Assembly (NCBI RefSeq): GCF_023078275.1
Contig: NC_062980.1
Span: forward strand, 318,001 to 382,000
Source: Leguminivora glycinivorella
Lineage: Eukaryota; Arthropoda; Insecta; Lepidoptera; Tortricidae
Direction: 5' to 3'
DNA length: 64,000 nt
Made by a program: the position numbers and the translations under genes. Positions 33,741 through 45,610 of the stretch are shown in pieces (within the stretch, counting starts at the first letter, position 1; each line of letters opens with the position of its first letter). The notes below the pieces were generated by a model. It ran no database searches. It saw nothing but the letters and a program-made list of their open reading frames with translations, and was not told where the DNA came from.

Positions 33741-34719
33741 ATGTTTTTAGGTCATAATAAAATATGGTAATATTTTATTTCGGTTAATTGGACAGTGCTT
33801 AATCATTATAAGACACTTTAAGAAAGGGTCAAGTAGCCTATTGCGTCAACGATTACAACATAGGCTCTGGCGATTTCTTTATGCAATTTAAGTTAGCTGT
33901 GCGTCTTTGTTTGATTTTTTAGATTGTTTTGTTTGTTTTTCTAGTTGAAATAATGTACATACGAAGGATTCAAGGTTAAGGCGCACACTGGCTATCGTGA
34001 ATTATCTTTATTCGTGACAGTTGATACCTAAATAATTCCATCACTTGAGTAACAAAAATAATTGGACGTCAATAAAAAAGCCTCAATAACGGCCAACACT
34101 ATACAATAAAGTATCAAACGGTACACATTTTTGCGGAATGTTCGTTTGAAGCTACAGGGCCAATTAACTTCCCGCAGTTGCGGCCGCAAAACACGCGACC
34201 GATACGGGTACCTACTCACAGATCACATAACAGATGAAGCATTCATGATCAACCGAGAACCGTCCGACCGTTTACCGAATGACATAAAAGAGCAAAAAAG
34301 TACAGTATTTAAGAAAATGATGAAAGGCTGCGTGAGAAACGTTTCTAGTGTTGGAGAGTTTCTTAACATATCACTATAGTAACGTAGGCATACATATTAA
34401 TGTTCTATGCATGGGATTAGGTTAGTAAAAACAAATTATGTCTGTATGTTATTTCTTATTAGAAACAGAAAAGAAGTTCTTAAAATGTAACCTCATCTCG
34501 CTCACCATTTGTCCTTTATATTTCCACATCATGATTATAATTCTGTTACCGATAACTAATCATTGTACATTGTAATATAATTCCTATTCTGTTCACATAC
34601 CTACTTTACTCTTATTGCGTTTGATGAACATTATATACTTGTGATAATATTTTGCTTATTTATTATCTACTCGTACACTCTATAAATATAATATAATATA
34701 TATCGACTTGCGCTGCACT
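33741..34719. other. Intergenic, nothing recognised
   Basis: An open frame at 34131-34379 (82 codons) has no motif or splice support. Otherwise empty. Confidence 0.35.
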
Positions 34720-34992
34720 AGGTCGTTCCCTTAGTATTAAGTTTGTAAGGTTCTGACGGAAGATCAGCGCTGCGGCTTCCGTAGCATGTATGCTGAGTCA
34801 GCGCCTATTCCATACCACAACAACTAACATTCCACAACCAATACTTCAGTTAAAATAATAAGTGTGCTAATTATTGTATAATGTTATGTTAAGTCTTTTT
34901 AGTATTTCGTCTTTCTTTATTTTGTTTTGTGTTGCAAAGCATGTAAGTTTGTGGTTGAATAAAGAATTTATCTATCTATTTATCTATCTATG
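34720..34992 (+). mobile_element. Retroposon with (ATCT)n tail
   Basis: The body GGTTCTGACGGAAGATCAGC, GCATGTATGCTGAGTCAGCG, CCTATTCCATACCACAACAA is an interspersed lepidopteran block. It ends GTTGAATAAAGAATTTATCT with a (CTAT)n microsatellite at 34967-34992. Non-coding. Confidence 0.6.
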
Positions 34993-36007
34993 TCAGTCCG
35001 TAGGCACAATTTGAAGATCTGCAGAAGTTACATATTGTAATTAGTTTTAATTAAGACCATTTTGTAAACCCAACACTGACTAACAAATCCAATCATTCAT
35101 TCATCAATAGGGTTGACTTTTGTCTCAGGAGACTTCAAAGGTGAAGTCTGTAAAAGAAAGATCTGTTCAGCAAACCTAACTATATTGGATGTGTGGCAGA
35201 GACGGACATGCAAAAAACAAAAGAGTGTATCCTACCGTTTCGCAATTGATAGGTTTTAGAGTTCTTCTTTCTGCACGGTTTAATTACTCTTTCCACGCTC
35301 AACGGATGTCTACTTTTCGAGGCATGAATGCATGCTCTTATTAATTTACTTTCCATTTTTTTATTTTCTTTGGAAAACAGTTTGTTATTGTCGGTATTGC
35401 CTGATTAATAAAATAAAAAAGGAAAATAACAGGTTTATCAGTAACATTCATTGCGAACGCTTGCAACCAAAATAAATAATCCACAATGTGTCGAGATTCC
35501 AACTTCACCACCCTCCGAACCAATCCGGTCTTAAGGAAGTTAAGTATTTTCTCTACAAACTCGACCCAAGCTTTGGTGGTGATTTTCGATAATTTATCCT
35601 GCTACACCCTTTGTTGATTTTGGTAATAAGCCAGTTTTACCAATCATTACAACCCCTACTATAAGTTTTGCCCAAAAATCGCACGTTAGTATGAAGACGT
35701 CGCTGAACGCATGCGTACGTATGTACCTACTATGACATAGTACATACATGTACCTATGTACTAAGCGATATTTAGTCGGCGAAAGCCGATGCCGCGTAGA
35801 TAAGTTTGGGGAGACCCATAGGATACTCGATATTAAGATCGGAACGGAAAATAATATTCTTTACATGGAGAAAGTGAACAGTAGCGCCCCCATCCCCAAA
35901 CGTGTAGTATACTAACTAGAACTAACAATTACATACATTTTCCGTTTCGTTTTCGCTATCAAGAAACGAAATTTCTGACGTGAAAACCCTTGGTTCAGTC
36001 ATCATTA
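34993..36007. other. Intergenic, nothing recognised
   Basis: 35770-35910 (GTAGATAAGTTTGGGGAGAC, CATCCCCAAACGTGTAGTAT) may be a repeat related to 1225-1265. No gene. Confidence 0.35.
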
Positions 36008-36269
36008 AATAAATAATAATAAATAAATAAATATTGGGGGACACCTTACACAGATCAACTTAGCCCCAAACTAAGCAAAGCTTGTACTATGGGTGCTAAG
36101 CTAAGACGATATACATAAATAGATAAATACATACATAGAAAACATCCATGACTCAGGAACAAAGATCTGTGCTCATCACACAAATAAATTTAATGCCCTT
36201 TCCGGGATTTGAACCCAGGACCGCGGCTCAGCAGGCAGGGTCACTACCGACTGAGCCAGACCGGTCGTC
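36008..36269 (-). mobile_element. tRNA-derived SINE (family A)
   Basis: Minus-strand copy of the 1637 element. Box A is CTGGCTCAGTCGG and box B GGTTCAAATCC, then GGAAAGGGCATTAAATTTA. The body ends in a TTTATTTATTATTATTTA tail that lies at the left edge. Confidence 0.85.
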
Positions 36270-36445
36270 AAGCAAAAGCAGCATTCCACGCAAAAGAGGT
36301 CACTAAGCCAAATCCTTAGTATAAATTAATAAACAAAAAATATCATTTTATTTGCACTGTTAATCTATTTAACCCAAAACGTGTAGAAAAGCAAGCCGGC
36401 CGGATTACAGAAACCGGCTCCTTCTATTGACATACCTAGTGCTTA

Positions 36446-36501
36446 AGTTATGAACTTTCGTATACGGGCTAGGTTCTGAACTTTCGTATACGGGCTAGGA
36501 C
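36446..36501. repeat. Short tandem duplication
   Basis: GAACTTTCGTATACGGGCTA then GG occurs twice in a row, about 27 bases apart, between a pair of unrelated repeats. Confidence 0.7.
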
Positions 36502-36588
36502 TGCAACCCAAATTATGTAAGTAAACTTTTTGGTTTCAAATTTTCGAAATAAAGACTATATTTTAATGCTAAACTCTAGCGTTCACGG

Positions 36589-36865
36589 GCATTTTCAGAA
36601 TTTGGGACACCCCAATTAGCGTAAGTTGTTAACAAAAACTAACTCGCTGTCAGTTTTGTGACGACAATTAAGAATAAAATCTGTCTAAAAATTTACTTGT
36701 TTTACATTCTGAATGTAGATTATCGCTTAAAGTTTATGTAATTAATTAATACAAAAACAATATTTTTATAGAAATTTCATTCTTAATTATCGTCACAAAA
36801 CTGACAGTGAGTTAATTTTTGTTAACTACTTACGCTAATTGGGGAGTCCCAAATTCTGAAAATGC
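36589..36865. mobile_element. MITE with about 85-bp inverted repeats
   Basis: Left arm GCATTTTCAGAATTTGGGAC, ACCCCAATTAGCGTAAGT, TGTCAGTTTTGTGACGA. The right arm is its inverse: TCGTCACAAAACTGACAG, ACTTACGCTAATTGGGG, CCCAAATTCTGAAAATGC. The arms cover about 170 of 277 bases, with few mismatches. Confidence 0.85.
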
Positions 36866-36924
36866 TCTCACAGCCCAAGCACACATATTTAGACACCAGG
36901 TTTTTAGAGCTTATTTTAGAAACA

Positions 36925-37080
36925 TTGTTTTTTTTTATGGGATAGGAGGCAAACGAGCAGACAGGTCACCTGATGGTAAGCGATCAATGCTGCCCATGGA
37001 CACCCGAAACAGTAGAAGTGTTGGAGGTGCGTTGCCGGCCTTTAAGATGGAGGGAGTTAGATAAATAAACAGTTTTAGGT
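36925..37080 (-). mobile_element. LINE 3' end (jockey-like), minus
   Basis: On the minus strand CTTAAAGGCCGGCAACGCAC leads to GGGTGTCCATGGGCAGCATT, GATCGCTTACCATCAGGTGA and a poly-A run. In translation it reads LKGRQRTSNTSTVSGVHGQ, the C-terminus of the same LINE group as 22.6 kb. Confidence 0.75.
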
Positions 37081-37620
37081 ACCGAAAGCCGCTTCATCTC
37101 TCTTATTCTCTCCGATTGAGGTCCAAAACAAAGGCGAAGGTGATAAATAGGCGGCAGTGTCGCAATTAATGGATTTAGTCGGAAAGTAATTTGATCCCGT
37201 TTGATTCCCGCCGTCAACCCGAGGACAATTCACAATCCTGACGGAGGACGCTCTTGATGGGTTTATAAAAGTGCAAAGAGGGTATTTTTGACAGGCAATT
37301 AGAAGCTGCGCGGTGATTGGAGTGGAAATGTTCCTCACGGGAACAATTTTTAAGATTACTTTGCTCTTTGTGATCCAGTAGGGTTCATGTTTGTCTGCTC
37401 TTTAGTCTCTAAACTCCAATATAAAATACCGTGGTAGCACTGAATGAACGATATTATGATATTGTAATTATAATATTTTGAAAGATTGAAAAACTAAATC
37501 GAAAATATTTGTAGCTACGAACCTTTATTTTTTCTTGTTGTATCAAATACATATGTAGCTCAAGGTACACATTGTATTGTCTTACCGTATGTATTATCTA
37601 TTGTACTTAACACAGCAAAA
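37081..37620. other. Intergenic, nothing recognised
   Basis: Overlapping minus-strand frames (36984-37338) extend from the LINE remnant but lack a recognisable domain. Confidence 0.35.
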
Positions 37621-37634
37621 AGGAGTTTAATAGT

Positions 37635-37755
37635 TTCTAATGGGTTGGCAACGCGCACGTGACAATCCTCGAATTGTAGGCGTCCGTTACGGTGACCGCT
37701 TTCCACCAGGCGGACCGTATGCTTGTTTGCCATGACGCCGACGTAGTATAAAAAA
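37635..37755 (+). mobile_element. LINE 3' end (jockey-like)
   Basis: GGGTTGGCAACGCGCACGTG, TACGGTGACCGCTTTCCACC, AGGCGGACCGTATGCTTGTT, GTAGTATAAAAAAAA. It is the same terminal block and poly-A start as at 22740-22810. Confidence 0.7.
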
Positions 37756-38074
37756 AAACTATGTTGTTGTTTGAACCAAAACTGGTTGTTTTTTCTCTCA
37801 GAGTAAGATATAAGTATTAAATATGTAGCTATAGCTAAGGCTACGGTACAAGATAAACCCATGCTATGAATCATGCGAGAGTCAAGGCTGACTGGGCTAC
37901 AATTGGCCGTAGCAAATGCTACGAGTACGTCGCGTAGTACGATTCTACGATAACTGTAGGTCTCGGTCAGTGAACAGCATTTGATACCTATTGGTTTGCT
38001 TTTGAATAACTAAATGGTAGAAATTCTTTATTTCTTACCTCCTTTTATAGAATAACATACAATTCCAACAATTT

Positions 38075-38310
38075 CAATTTTCAATTTCATTTATTTGACA
38101 AGTAACAAGACTCATACAATTTGTGAGTATATTATAATTATTCTTATCTCTAGATGTGTTAGTAAATACCTACAACTAAACTAAACATGGTATAGGCTGC
38201 ATGAAACGTGCATCTCACAGCAGTGCCTCAAGTATGGACAGTCATATCTGTCCGCAATTGAGCGCAGGATGATGTTGGGGCAACAGTCATACCTGTCCAG
38301 TAGGCATGTT
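38075..38310 (-). mobile_element. Retroposon 3' UTR, minus orientation
   Basis: A CAATTTCAATTTTCAATTTC simple repeat runs into ATTTATTTGACAAGTAAC and a non-coding stretch with a near-duplicated CAGTCATATCTGTCC / CAGTCATACCTGTCC pair at 38240 and 38286. Confidence 0.4.
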
Positions 38311-39395
38311 ATTTGAGTAGGTATAATGTCTATTTTGAATTATTTGTCTTACGAGTATCACGTTCAATGAATTTACTATTTATTCTTGTAATTGGAAACT
38401 TGAGAAAGAGTTAAGTTGTTATTTTCCTCCGAGATTAGATAACAAATACAGTTAGAAAATAAATTGTTTTCTTGACTGACTACTCACTTTCGTTTTTCAT
38501 CAATTACAGGCTCCAAAAATTGTAAATAAATTTATACAATGTGAAATATAACTATTTACACATTAAAGTTTAATATTAATGAAAAACTTAAGTAAATTCT
38601 CGCCTTTAAAAGTTAACCAACAAAAAGTAAATAAACAGGCAGACTTGGAGCCCACGTTAAGTAACTTGTTAAGGTTTTGACTTTATTTTGAAACAGTCTT
38701 GAAAAAGTGAATTTCGTGTGTGAGATAATCATCGATACTTTATACCATCAATAAGGTAGAATCAAAACTAGTTAAAAAATATAAAAATCTCTGTAGTAAT
38801 CAATCAATCAATCATTTCTTTATTTTGTTAAACATACGTTACAGAAAAGGCGATAAATACATTAATGTCAGCGCTATTCTATGTTTTACAAAACTGTCTT
38901 GTGCGATTAGAATATATGAATGTAAGAATATACGTCGGACTTTAGATTTACTTTTGATATAAAATATTAGCCCAAAAATAAACAATTTTAAGACTCTTAA
39001 TTTCTGAACAAAAATATTTTCGCTAGACGATCGCAGTCACTGTATATCTAAGTTATTTACTCGTGGTACATTTCTCATCATGTCGGTGTCTACCAAATAA
39101 TCATAAATGTTTTTATTACAAGTTAACCTAGCCAATGTCATGTCAAAGACACATTTACACGAGTATACAACCTTTACAAACAAAATAAATTTAACGACCC
39201 TAACCTTTAAAAAGTAATTCAAGTATACTGCTGGAAAGTAAACAAAAGGCTCAATTATTTGTCGTAAGTGCGCCGTAACTCAGACAGATTTACTTTGAGA
39301 TTTATCAAGTAAACTTTTACTGCATCGTAAAATTGGAAACATTCTTCTACCACAAGACAGTTTGATAAGCGACGTGAATGGCGTGGAAATTATAT
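38311..39395 (-). other. Intergenic; another minus retroposon tail at 38,790
   Basis: 38790-38890 (AATCAATCAATCAATCATTT then CTTTATTTTG) repeats the simple-repeat-plus-TTTATTT layout. The remainder is AT-rich with no gene. Confidence 0.35.
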
Positions 39396-39640
39396 GTTAC
39401 TGTAAAAGGCCAAAGTATGGTAAAACCTAGGTTTTACCGGTAAATCCTTCTTCCGATTGGTAAGTGTCCGATTGGTGAAGCCCGAAGTGCGAAATATTTG
39501 TTGAATACTTTAGGCTTCTACTGACATTCATTTGGTAAAACCTATGTAAGCCTTACCACAAGTTTTTCATAGAATTTCGCCAAAACTTCTGCCTGATACA
39601 TTTACCGAACGCCATGGTAAGACCTAGGTTTTACAGTAAC
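39396..39640. mobile_element. MITE with GTTACTGTAAAA ends
   Basis: Perfect 12-base termini GTTACTGTAAAA / TTTTACAGTAAC. Just inside each end is the self-complementary motif AAACCTAGGTTT (one mismatch in the right copy), then CGGTAAAT/ATTTACCG. Non-coding, 245 bp. Confidence 0.7.
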
Positions 39641-40296
39641 AGTTTTACAGGATGGAATCTTAATGATCTTTCACAGCGTTCCTTTTGAGTCTAAAGAAGG
39701 TAGAATAATTATTTGATGTTAAAACTCATGTTAACATAAAGGAAATAGTTTATTTAACGTTCGTATTTTTCTCGGTATTGGAATAAAACGCTACCACTTA
39801 ATATGGCTCGAGTTAGTATGGCTTTCTTTTAACCATCGAGCAACAAAGCTTGTAATGATTTCGTTCCTATTTTGTGTGATATTTAAAATAACTGCACCAA
39901 CTTGATCGTGAAGTTATGACATCTGAATCAAAGTGCTCTTTATAATTACCCTGTATACTATAGGTACAGAACAAATACGTAGGTATGTCAATGCTAATGT
40001 TCTACACGATTTTGAACATAAGATCCAAGTATACAAAAGTTTAGTTACTTAACGGTTTTACTCCGTAATGATGCTTTTGCTGTGTGGCGGGCTTGCCAAG
40101 ACAGCTTATATGTTATTTATTAAATTACTTATATTAAACCTCTTTTAATTAAAATTTACTTTGTTTTAACGATACCTATTAAAAAAAAAAAACACTTTGA
40201 GCGTTATCATGTCTGAAACATAACTTTGACAAAATAATGCCAAACATTAAATTCTATGTTTACCAAGTATAAATAGACGTATATATAGTATAAAAA
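39641..40296. other. AT-rich, nothing recognised
   Basis: No supported feature. Confidence 0.35.
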
Positions 40297-40560
40297 GACG
40301 ACCGGTCTGGCTCAGTCGGTAGTAACCCTGCCTGCTAAGCCGCGGTCCTGGGTTAGAATCCCGGTAAGGGCATTTATTTGTGTGATGAGCACAGATATTT
40401 GTTCCTGAGTCATGGATGTTTTCTATGTATACAAGTATGTATTTATCTATTTAAGTATGTATATCGTCGCTTAGCACCCATAGTACAAGCTTTGCTTAGT
40501 TTGGGGCTAAGTTGATCTGTGGTGTCCCCAATATTTATTTATTTATTATTTATTATTTAA
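40297..40560 (+). mobile_element. tRNA-derived SINE (family A)
   Basis: Box A CTGGCTCAGTCGG and a box B GGTTAGAATCC (one substitution from the GGTTCGAATCC seen at 1637). Then CCGGTAAGGGCATTTATTTG, GATGAGCACAGATATTTG and a TTTATTTATTATTTATTATT tail. Confidence 0.85.
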
Positions 40561-41013
40561 ATAAATATGAAGCCCATTGGGTAACTCCTAGTTTTTCAAG
40601 CTACAGCCGGTGGATATGATCAAGAAATAATAATTATCCATTCCTACCTAAAAGCATTTAATAACACACATGTAAAAATCAGCCTTTAAAAAACCTTGTA
40701 GCAAATAAATGGCCCTCGGGCCGAACTAAAAAATATGCAGACATTAAACGTCGATACGAACTCCATAATTATCCCAAAGTTTCATCCTTAATATAAGAAG
40801 GTCTGGTAGCTCTGGGCTCTGAGTTTATAGATAGGTAAGTTATAATCATTTCGAAAAAAATCCTAATGACAATTCATATATGGTTTATGGTTTAAGAATT
40901 TATTTCTCCAAAAAGAATATAACATTCACTTAACTTAGAGAAATACAAAACAGTCTTACTTAAGTATTATTTACAAATGTATGAATACATATTCATACTA
41001 ATTCATACTAGTT

Positions 41014-41182
41014 AATATTATAAATGGAAAAGCGTGTGTGTCTGTTTGTTTGTCCGTCTTTCACGGCAAAACGGAGCGACGAATTGACGTGATTTTTTAA
41101 GTGAGATAGTTGAAGGGATGGAGAATGACATAGGCTACTTTTTTCTCTTTCTAACGCGAGCGAAGCCGCAGGCAAAAGCTAG
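41014..41182 (+). mobile_element. Helitron-like (Lep1-type) element
   Basis: Starts AATATTATAAATGGAAAAGC and contains TTTCACGGCAAAACGGAGCG and GGGATGGAGAATGACATAGG. It ends GCGAAGCCGCAGGCAAAAGC then TAG followed by T. Confidence 0.75.
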
Positions 41183-42846
41183 TATTAGCTAGCTTTGTGA
41201 GCTACAAAACTTTTCAATAAGCTATAAAAATAGTCATTATCAAAGTTAATTCAGGTATACGAAGGTGTATTAATGCTTCGATAACCTAATTGATATCTAG
41301 AATCCACTCGCTTTTTCTCATTCCTGATAATTTAATATTCCTCTAATAGAATTCGCGTTATACCTACTCAACAATTCCGGGAAGCCAGTGTACAAAACAT
41401 TACAAATTCAAATTGGCTTTCTGAAGCGTATTGGTTCGATGAGCTCCAAGCAACAGAAATCGGATTAAGGCCTATTCCCCTCATCGCCGAGCCGGCCGGG
41501 AGCCGGTTCTGCAATTCACTTACTAATAAATGGAAAAGAAACGAAAAATTACTTCTTGTGGCTCAATGACTGCAAAAAGTGCAATTAGATCTTAATTTCT
41601 GCGACACCAAAGTTTTCAAAGCAAATTATGTTCCAATCTATGGAATTTGCTTAGGCATTTTTATACTTCATCTCTGTCGAGGGGCTCAATTCGGCATGGC
41701 GAATTTGACGTTTCACGTTGACTCTCAAATGATAGTGGATTGGATCACGGGTTGTCGAATACGTGCAGCTGTCATCTGGATTGGTACTAGGTTGGGACTA
41801 GAGCTCAGGCAATGTACCGGATAAAATTTTTGTAACATTTATTTTTGATGGAGTATTTTTTAAGTTTTGAGTATTTTAAAAGAACGGACTTCTATCTTTG
41901 AAATAAATAACATATGACATTTTTATCACCTCGTATCTCCATTTTCACTGTTACTTGAAGTAAAATGTTTTTTTGCTAATAGACGGTCGTCGTCGTGCCA
42001 GCTACACCAAAAAATATTTAAAAAATATTGCTTAAAAATATGTTAGTTGATTAATCTCTTTGACTCAAAACTTCGCGATACGTCCGAGCCTTTCTAACAA
42101 AAAGATAAAATATTCACAAATAACACCTATTTGTAGAAATCCTAAGCACGGCAAACGATTAAATTCCCTTTTTTGGGTCAAACTTGTAATACTGGCAATA
42201 CTTTTGGTACACACTTTTGGTCTGCATTTTGCTAACGTGTCACGACTCTAGTATTGATTCTACTTTGATTTTACTCTTGTGTCAAAGTGACAGAATGAGA
42301 TTGCAATTCGAATCATCATATCATTACAAAGATATGAATTGCGTAATTTTACACGAATTTAATCTCTCATGGCCTGACAATACGAACCAAGGCATGCGTT
42401 CTCCTGAATGGCACAGTATATAGACTTTTTTGTCGATGGGTATGGCCGCCATGTTTGGTTTATGACACTTAGACGGGGATTTTGTCGTACCAAAGAGTAA
42501 ATTGCAAGTTTTTTTCGGCACAACTTGGTTCCTCTACTCGTCGCAAGATGGCGTTGGCATTATTAAAATAAACAAGAATGACGTGCATTTGCGTCGGTGT
42601 AGACCCATCATGAAAACGTAGATATGATAATTTTATATTTAAAAAAAGCTAACGTGACATAAATTTGACAAATGTCTAAAAGAAATATAGTATCTTCTGT
42701 GTAATATCTTCTTCCGTGCACGTGTGATTTATTGTTTAGTCAATTTAAATATCACTCTAAGTAAGAACTGTTAGACAAAACACTTTATCTCGTAGCATAA
42801 TTGTATATTTCAATATATCACAGCCATACATTTTTATATTCTTTCA
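41183..42846. other. No recognised feature left of Harbinger exon
   Basis: If the Harbinger element was complete, its N-terminal exons should lie here. I could not find the first catalytic Asp region or an MADF/Myb-like partner. Frames at 41579-41824, 42060-42251 and 42217-42423 show no such motifs. Confidence 0.4.
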
Positions 42847-42847
42847 G

Positions 42848-43320
42848 GTGATTCAGCTTACCCACAGAGGCAAACACTACTGATGGATGCACCTGTAGGA
42901 TCTCCAGAAGCTCGTTATACCGCTTTACAAGTTCGAGCCCGCAACTGTATAGAGCGGTGTTTTGGGCGACTAAAAATCAGTTGGCAGTGTTTGTCGTCAA
43001 TGGAGAAACTGCACTACAAGCCAGCAGCGGCAGCTAAGATCGTTGAAACGTGTTGTGTGCTTGACAATATAGCTAACAAAGCGAATTGTGAACTGCCTCC
43101 GCTGAACCGACACGAAGAACAGGAGCAGCAGCAGGAGCAGAGATTAGCGGCGGAGTTTGACGCCCGTCAGCAGAATGCTGATATTTATTTGGCAATGGCT
43201 CCTGACAGGTGTTGGCTAAACAAAGAGCTGCAGCTGGGTCGCGCTGCTCGTCAAGCGCTTGTCCGGCAGTTAGCAAATTATGTAAGTAGTTATGGTAGGT
43301 CTATTTCAGTTTATAGTTAA
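42848..43320 (+). CDS. PIF/Harbinger (HARBI1-like) transposase, last exon
   Basis: After an acceptor CTTTCAG the frame reads GDSAYP and continues through the ATG at 42883 to TAA at 43318 (145 codons from that ATG). GDSxYP carries the second catalytic Asp of the DDE_4-type nuclease. RNCIERCFGRLK (Glu codon 42952) carries the catalytic Glu, and YKPAAAAKIVETCCVLDNIA is the conserved family tail. A Gln/Glu-rich linker follows, then an Arg-rich end. The first Asp lies in exons I cannot find, so the copy is incomplete or its upstream part is lost. It could be a domesticated HARBI1 exon, but the repeat-dense surroundings favour a transposon. Seen: the motifs. Inferred: the status. Confidence 0.8.
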
Positions 43321-43540
43321 GGTGAGCCAAAAAAGCTATATTTTAAGTTCACATCTTAACCATTAGTATAATTATCATTAATTTCATTACAGAACCCATT
43401 TTTTCCTAACTTTTGTGTCGTCATGGGAGTGTCGTAAATTAGGTTTCGGGGCTGCTGATTTCAAAATTAATGTTCAATTTGGAATCTGACATTTGACACA
43501 AATTCGTCATGGGTATTGCTATATTATATTAGTATAATCA
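43321..43540. other. Spacer right of Harbinger exon
   Basis: AT-rich. The right terminal repeat of the Harbinger element would be expected here but was not identified. Confidence 0.3.
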
Positions 43541-43683
43541 AGAACCATTTAATACTGGACTGACATAGCCCATACAAAAAAGCGTACCCCTGAAAAAAGC
43601 TCAATTTTTGGTTCAAAACTAGATGGCATTGTTTTGCAACCCGGGAGTTGAAAAAAACATAATTTCACCTATATTTTTACTTG
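43541..43683 (+). mobile_element. Terminal block, ATTTAATACTGGACTG family
   Basis: TATAATCAAGAACCATTTAA, TACTGGACTGACATAGCCCA, AAAAAAGCGTACCCCTG, collinear with 15821-15965. Its inverse appears at 47700-47765, so the two could be the ends of one element about 4.2 kb long. Confidence 0.6.
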
Positions 43684-44221
43684 TTTTTAGGGTTCCGTAG
43701 TCAACTAGGAACCCTTATGTTTCGCCATGTCTTTCTGTCCGTCCGTCCGCGGATAATCTTAGTAACCGTTGCCGTTTTTGCACTAGAAAGCTGAAATTTG
43801 GTACCAATATGTATATCAATCACGCCAGCAAAGTGCAAAAATAAAAATTGGAAAAAAATATTTTATTAGTTTGCCCCCCCTACATGTAAAGTGGGGTTTG
43901 ATATTTTTTTTCATTCCAACCCTAACGTGTGATATATTGTTGGGCAGGTATTTAAAAATGAATAAGGATTTACTAAGATCATTTTTTGATAATGTTAATA
44001 TTTTCGGAAATAATCGCTCCTAAAGGAAAAAAATGTGCGTTCCCTCTAACTTTTGAACCATAAGTTTAAAAAATATGAAAAAAATCACAAAAGTAGAACT
44101 TTATAAGGACTTTCTAGGAAAATTATTTTGAACTTGATAGGTTCAGTAGTTTTTGAGAAAAATACGGAAAACTACGGAACCCTACACTGAGCGTGGCCCG
44201 ACACGCTCTTGGCCGGTTTTT
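43684..44221 (-). mobile_element. (GGAC)n dispersed element, copy 6
   Basis: Full-length in minus orientation, from TTTTTAGGGTTCCGTAGTC to CGCTCTTGGCCGGTTTTT. The GGAC array is reduced to a few units near 43737-43751. It has several private substitutions, so it is older or less constrained than copies 3 and 5. Confidence 0.8.
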
Positions 44222-45221
44222 CCATTTAAATCCTTCCGACATCCGATATCGGATCGGATAAAAACGGACTAAGACAATAGATACTGTATCCCATCAAAAA
44301 CAAAACTTGTAAAAACACCAAGTCTTCGCAACTCAGTTTGTTCGCGCCCTTTTCATTCATTATCATTCATATCGTCCATCCCGTTCGCTCTTCCTTATGA
44401 TAGGTTCAACCTCATTTTTATTTGTCGTGTCACCCGCCTTTTTGGCGACCTTCTTAAAAAATATAAGAAAATACGTCAATCTGCTAAACTAAAAGACATT
44501 CGATGTCAATGTGAAAAAATATCCGCAACGACGAATAAAGTTATAATTATTAATTAAATAAATAACGTTTCGCGAGTGTACACAAGAAAGAGTGAACCAA
44601 GTAAATATTCGAAAGGGTGGCCGCCCGCTGAACTGTCGAGAAAACAACAGCAGTAAGTTCGGCACGCATCAATTACCATAATTTTATTTTTCCGTTTTAT
44701 TTTATTTTATATTACAATAGTTCGTCAGGAACTACGTAATCGCTGGTCCTTCAACACAGTTCTTCTGGCGTAAAAAAGAGTTGAGATCCCTGTAATACCA
44801 AGTCGGTTAATTTATTCAGTCCCTAATACTTAAAGGACCTTCTGCCATAAATTATTACGTAGTTTACTAATAGCTATACTTTCGTATTTTGCATTTCTCA
44901 TGATGCGTCGAATAGCATTCAAATGTATAAGATGAAAACTCGACTCGACGCCGCTCGATTCCGCATATGTGGAAGCCAGGCTTTATGGAAAAAGTAGGTT
45001 TTTGTGACAACTACCAATAAGATTTTGCCAGGGAGACTAGAGATAAGGAGGAAAGTCTGTCGAAGTAGAACAGTCGCAAAAATGACCGGCTGAGCCTTTA
45101 TAATTGCAGTTACAAATATCTCCGCTTGGAGCGCATGTCTCGCTCAATGATCAGCGATGTGAGATGACATTAGACGTTCTTTTCTCTAGGCTAAGTTCGT
45201 CAGACTAAGCAAGTCAAGACG
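44222..45221. other. Intergenic; MITE fragment at left
   Basis: 44225-44275 (CCTTCCGACATCCGATATCG, GATCGGATAAAAACGGACT) is an incomplete end of the CACATTATCCGATC family. A donor-like AACAGCA/GTAAGTT occurs near 44655 without a matching exon. No gene. Confidence 0.4.
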
Positions 45222-45320
45222 TAGTCCCGTGGTAGTGCGCTGGCTTCGTACGCAGATGTTCTCGGGTTCAATTCTGACAGCGATCTTTCTGCTTTTTGTT
45301 TTTTTTTTTTATACATTTAT
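45222..45320 (+). mobile_element. tRNA-like SINE
   Basis: GTGGTAGTGCGCTGGC supplies a box A-like block, and CTCGGGTTCAATTCTGAC a box B-like T-arm. A T-rich tail follows. It faces a related tRNA-like head at 45543. Confidence 0.6.
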
Positions 45321-45542
45321 TTTCTTTTTGTGTATTTTATTTGAGTTTATTTATTGTTTTATTCATACAAATGTTAACTTAAGCCCTTTTACATTGTTTG
45401 CCCCATCTTAGGATTCTTCAGTAATGTTGTAAGTCTTGCAAATGAAATTTAAAAAAGTTGTAACAAAACAAAAAAATATTTTTGGACATTAAAAAAATAA
45501 AATAATTCAAGAAAAATATTAGTAGAAAAAAATAATAAAGGT

Positions 45543-45610
45543 CTCACCAGGATTTGAACCCGGGACCCCTTGCTCCGTAGGCGGGGTCACTCACTACCGA
45601 GAAGGCAAAG
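45543..45610 (-). mobile_element. tRNA-like SINE, minus
   Basis: Minus strand: TCGGTAGTGAGTGACCCC (box A-like), CCCGGGTTCAAATCCTGGTG (box B and T-arm), then an AATAAT-rich tail that lies to the left. It is convergent with the head at 45222, so the two tails meet in the AT-rich middle (45321-45542). Confidence 0.65.

Noticed and set aside
37560..37874. 104-codon minus-strand frame
   Set aside because: It runs antisense through a LINE 3' UTR copy, so it is a shadow of the repeat.
41579..41824. Possible N-terminal Harbinger exon
   Set aside because: The frame has no Asp-containing catalytic motif and begins at a weak start. It does not resemble the family.
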